Source: Kuafuiihalomonas sp039024635 (GTDB taxonomy: Bacteria > Myxococcota > Kuafuiibacteriia > Kuafuiibacteriales > Kuafuiibacteriaceae). From it: a stretch of DNA of 64,000 bases. Shown here piece by piece: positions 62,413 through 64,000 of this stretch (its first letter is position 1; each line of letters opens with the position of its first letter). A model generated the notes under the pieces. That model was given only the letters and a program-made list of their open reading frames with translations. It had not been told where the DNA came from and ran no database searches. The DNA lies in the NCBI GenBank assembly GCA_039024635.1, contig JBCCQA010000004.1, positions 124,001 to 188,000 on the forward strand. The letters run 5' to 3'. The translations under genes were made by a program, and so were the position numbers.

Positions 62413-62462
62413 CGAAACGTTCGGTAAGAGTGAGGAGTCCGACTTTGGATGGCTCGTTCTTG

Positions 62463-62499
62463 CCCCGCTCCTCGCATTGCGCGTCGAGCGGGGTTTTTT
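62463..62499 (+). terminator. Second strong intrinsic terminator facing ileS
   Basis: CCCCGCTC (62463-62470), 15-nt loop, GAGCGGGG (62486-62493), six T residues (62494-62499). On the plus strand this is a near-perfect terminator placed 70 nt after the first one; on the minus strand it forms a stem right after the ileS stop without a T-tract, so it may serve both strands. Confidence 0.8.
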
Positions 62500-64000
62500 A
62501 TTTCCTGGACGATCCCAGGCGACGAACTCGGAGTCTGAGGCTGCGCCCATCTACGTCGACCTGCTTGCTCGTTTCGGCCACCGCCGACGCATCGGCTCGG
62601 AACTGGATACCGGTCGCCAGGACTTCTTTGCCCAGGCTCTCGACCCGCTCGGCACACAGACCGACCAGGCCTTCGTCTCCGTCCAGGCCGAGTTCGATTC
62701 GGTCCGCAAAGTCGAGCTGCAGCTCCTTACGGTAAGCCTGGATCTTGGCCAGAACCTCCCGAAACAGGCCCTCCTGAATCAGAGACTCATCCAGGCTGGT
62801 GTCGAGGATGACCACGCCGACCCTCTCACTGGCCGCCGCGAAGCCCTCCTTGGCCTCCACCGCCACCTGGACTTCGTCCGGCCCGAGTCGGACCGAGCCG
62901 TCGTCCAGTTCGATGTCCACGGCGCCGCTCTCCAAGGCTGCGACCACATGGGACGAAGGCATGTTGGCCAGCGCCTTCTGGACCTGCTTCATCTTCGGCC
63001 CCAGCCGTTTTCCGAGCTGCCGAAAGTTGGGCTTGGTCTTGAACTCGACGAAGGCATCGGCCCGCTCGATGAACACAAGCTCCCGGACGTTCAGCTCGTC
63101 TCGGATCAGGTCTGAGTAGGCGGCTATGTTCTCCCTTCGGCTAGGATCGGCCAAGACGAGCTTCGCTTGACCGAGCATCTGCCGCGTCTTGAGCTTGTGG
63201 CTGGCCCGTACCTGCAGGCCGAGACTCACCAAGGCCCGGACCTCGGCCATATCCCTAGAAAGGCTCTCGTCGACCCGTACGGGGTCACCCGCCGGGAACA
63301 AACGGAGATGGACCGAGTCCGGCAGTTCATCCCCGTAGGGGCCCCGAACCAAGTTCTGGTACATGTCCTCGGTGGAGAAGGGCAGGAAGGGGGCGAGCAA
63401 GACGGTGACGTCCCGCAGGCACTCGTACAGGGTCCACAGGGCGTCGAGCTTGTCCTGTGCCCGTCCTGCCGCCCAAAAGCGGTCGCGAGACCGACGGACG
63501 TACCAATTCGACAAACCGTCCACAAAGGCGGAAAGGACCTGGGTGGCTTCGTAGGAGCGGAAGGCGTCCATGTGGGCCGTCACCTGGATCTTGGTCCGCT
63601 CGAGTTCACTCGTGATCCATCGGTCCAGCATCGGCCGCTCTTTGGCGCTCCGCTTCTGGGGCTCGTCCTCCACAGGGTCGAAGCCGTCGATGTTCGCGTA
63701 GGTGACGAAGAAGGCGTAGACGTTGCGCAGCTTTATTGGGAGCTCCTTCTGGAGCGTCCGCACGTTGGACAGACTGTGTCGGGTGCTGTTCCAGGGCGGA
63801 TTCGCGGCGAAAAAGAACCAGCGGAACGCATCTGCCCCCGGAGCCGGTACGTCCTCTAGTTCCAGCATCACGCGCTGGCCCGGTGGGAGCTTCGGCACTT
63901 CGGCCACCCGAACGTCGTCTGGACAGGGCGCGCGCTCCAGTCGTTGGCTCGTGTCTTCGGGGAGCACCACGACCCGGCGTGGGAGCTTTTTGCTGGCTTC
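62498..64000 (-). CDS. ileS: Isoleucyl-tRNA synthetase (3' part, truncated by the window edge)
   Basis: C-terminal ~500 residues of a class I synthetase. GADAFRWFFFAANPPWNSTRHS, LRNVYAFFVTYANIDGFDP, LDRWITSELE and LSNWYVRRSRDRFWAAG (anticodon-binding domain) are diagnostic of IleRS of the IleS2/eukaryote-like branch, with the long C-terminal domain lacking the zinc finger of E. coli IleRS. The frame is open to 64000, so the N-terminal Rossmann domain, editing domain and the KMSKS loop lie outside. The stretch between the window edge and GADAFRW is longer than usual for the KMSKS-to-GADA distance. Confidence 0.93.
   Translation of the reverse strand, partial: EASKKLPRRVVVLPEDTSQRLERAPCPDDVRVAEVPKLPPGQRVMLELEDVPAPGADAFRWFFFAANPPWNSTRHSLSNVRTLQKELPIKLRNVYAFFVTYANIDGFDPVEDEPQKRSAKERPMLDRWITSELERTKIQVTAHMDAFRSYEATQVLSAFVDGLSNWYVRRSRDRFWAAGRAQDKLDALWTLYECLRDVTVLLAPFLPFSTEDMYQNLVRGPYGDELPDSVHLRLFPAGDPVRVDESLSRDMAEVRALVSLGLQVRASHKLKTRQMLGQAKLVLADPSRRENIAAYSDLIRDELNVRELVFIERADAFVEFKTKPNFRQLGKRLGPKMKQVQKALANMPSSHVVAALESGAVDIELDDGSVRLGPDEVQVAVEAKEGFAAASERVGVVILDTSLDESLIQEGLFREVLAKIQAYRKELQLDFADRIELGLDGDEGLVGLCAERVESLGKEVLATGIQFRADASAVAETSKQVDVDGRSLRLRVRRLGSSRK

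Overview
The window is GC-rich, gene-dense chromosomal DNA from a Gram-negative bacterium. It is most likely a member of the Myxococcota (former Deltaproteobacteria). The evidence is a tandem pair of TIGR04563-type small proteins (a family I know from Myxococcales), PilZ and TPR proteins, many small lipoproteins, an AGPS-like FAD enzyme, and FtsY with an N-terminal membrane helix. No mobile element, prophage, CRISPR array or rRNA was seen. This looks like core genome, with unusual pieces embedded in ordinary housekeeping operons.

Layout. 0.2-4.9 kb: parC-parE (topoisomerase IV) and two small TIGR04563-type genes. 5.0-6.7 kb: two lipoprotein genes on the minus strand. 6.7-16.4 kb: a plus-strand run of TPR protein, smc, ftsY, zapA, 6S RNA, 5-formyl-THF cyclo-ligase, tyrS and a lipoprotein. 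16.4-20.7 kb (minus): a tightly overlapped heme block (unknown gene, ccsA/hemX, hemA, hemC, hemD, small DUF4177-like gene). 20.8-25.3 kb: trxA, a membrane-anchored TPR protein, tRNA-Ala(CGC), a small helical protein and a PilZ protein. 25.5-31.5 kb: a double FAD-domain oxidase, a CCG-type Fe-S protein and a lipid kinase, divergent from a PilZ-like/helical-repeat protein. 31.5-42.4 kb: scpB-rluB-aspS and scpA on the minus strand, separated by plus-strand DUF2277, lhr and nei. 42.5-51 kb: acyl-CoA ligase, creatininase-like and purC genes; purB; a pseudokinase; glnE. 51-61.8 kb (minus): the translation/RNA operon rimP-nusA-ylxRQ-infB-ylxP-rbfA-truB-rpsO-pnp-dut. 61.8-64 kb: a nitroreductase and the 3' part of ileS.

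Themes. Chromosome organisation and division genes (parCE, smc, scpA, scpB, ftsY, zapA) are spread across the window. Regulatory DNA stands out: 6S RNA sits at its classical zapA/ygfA position; the rimP operon leader carries a terminator-like hairpin with six T residues just before the first gene; a perfect 20-bp inverted repeat lies between rpsO and pnp; and several first genes have a TTGACC-like box, exactly 17 bp, then TAnnnn, ending only 6-12 nt before the start codon, which suggests leaderless or near-leaderless mRNAs. The most unusual proteins are SMC with a Pro/Ala-rich insertion of about 100 residues in its hinge, a fused double FAD protein whose AGPS-like His loop is degenerate, and a kinase-like protein lacking all catalytic motifs.
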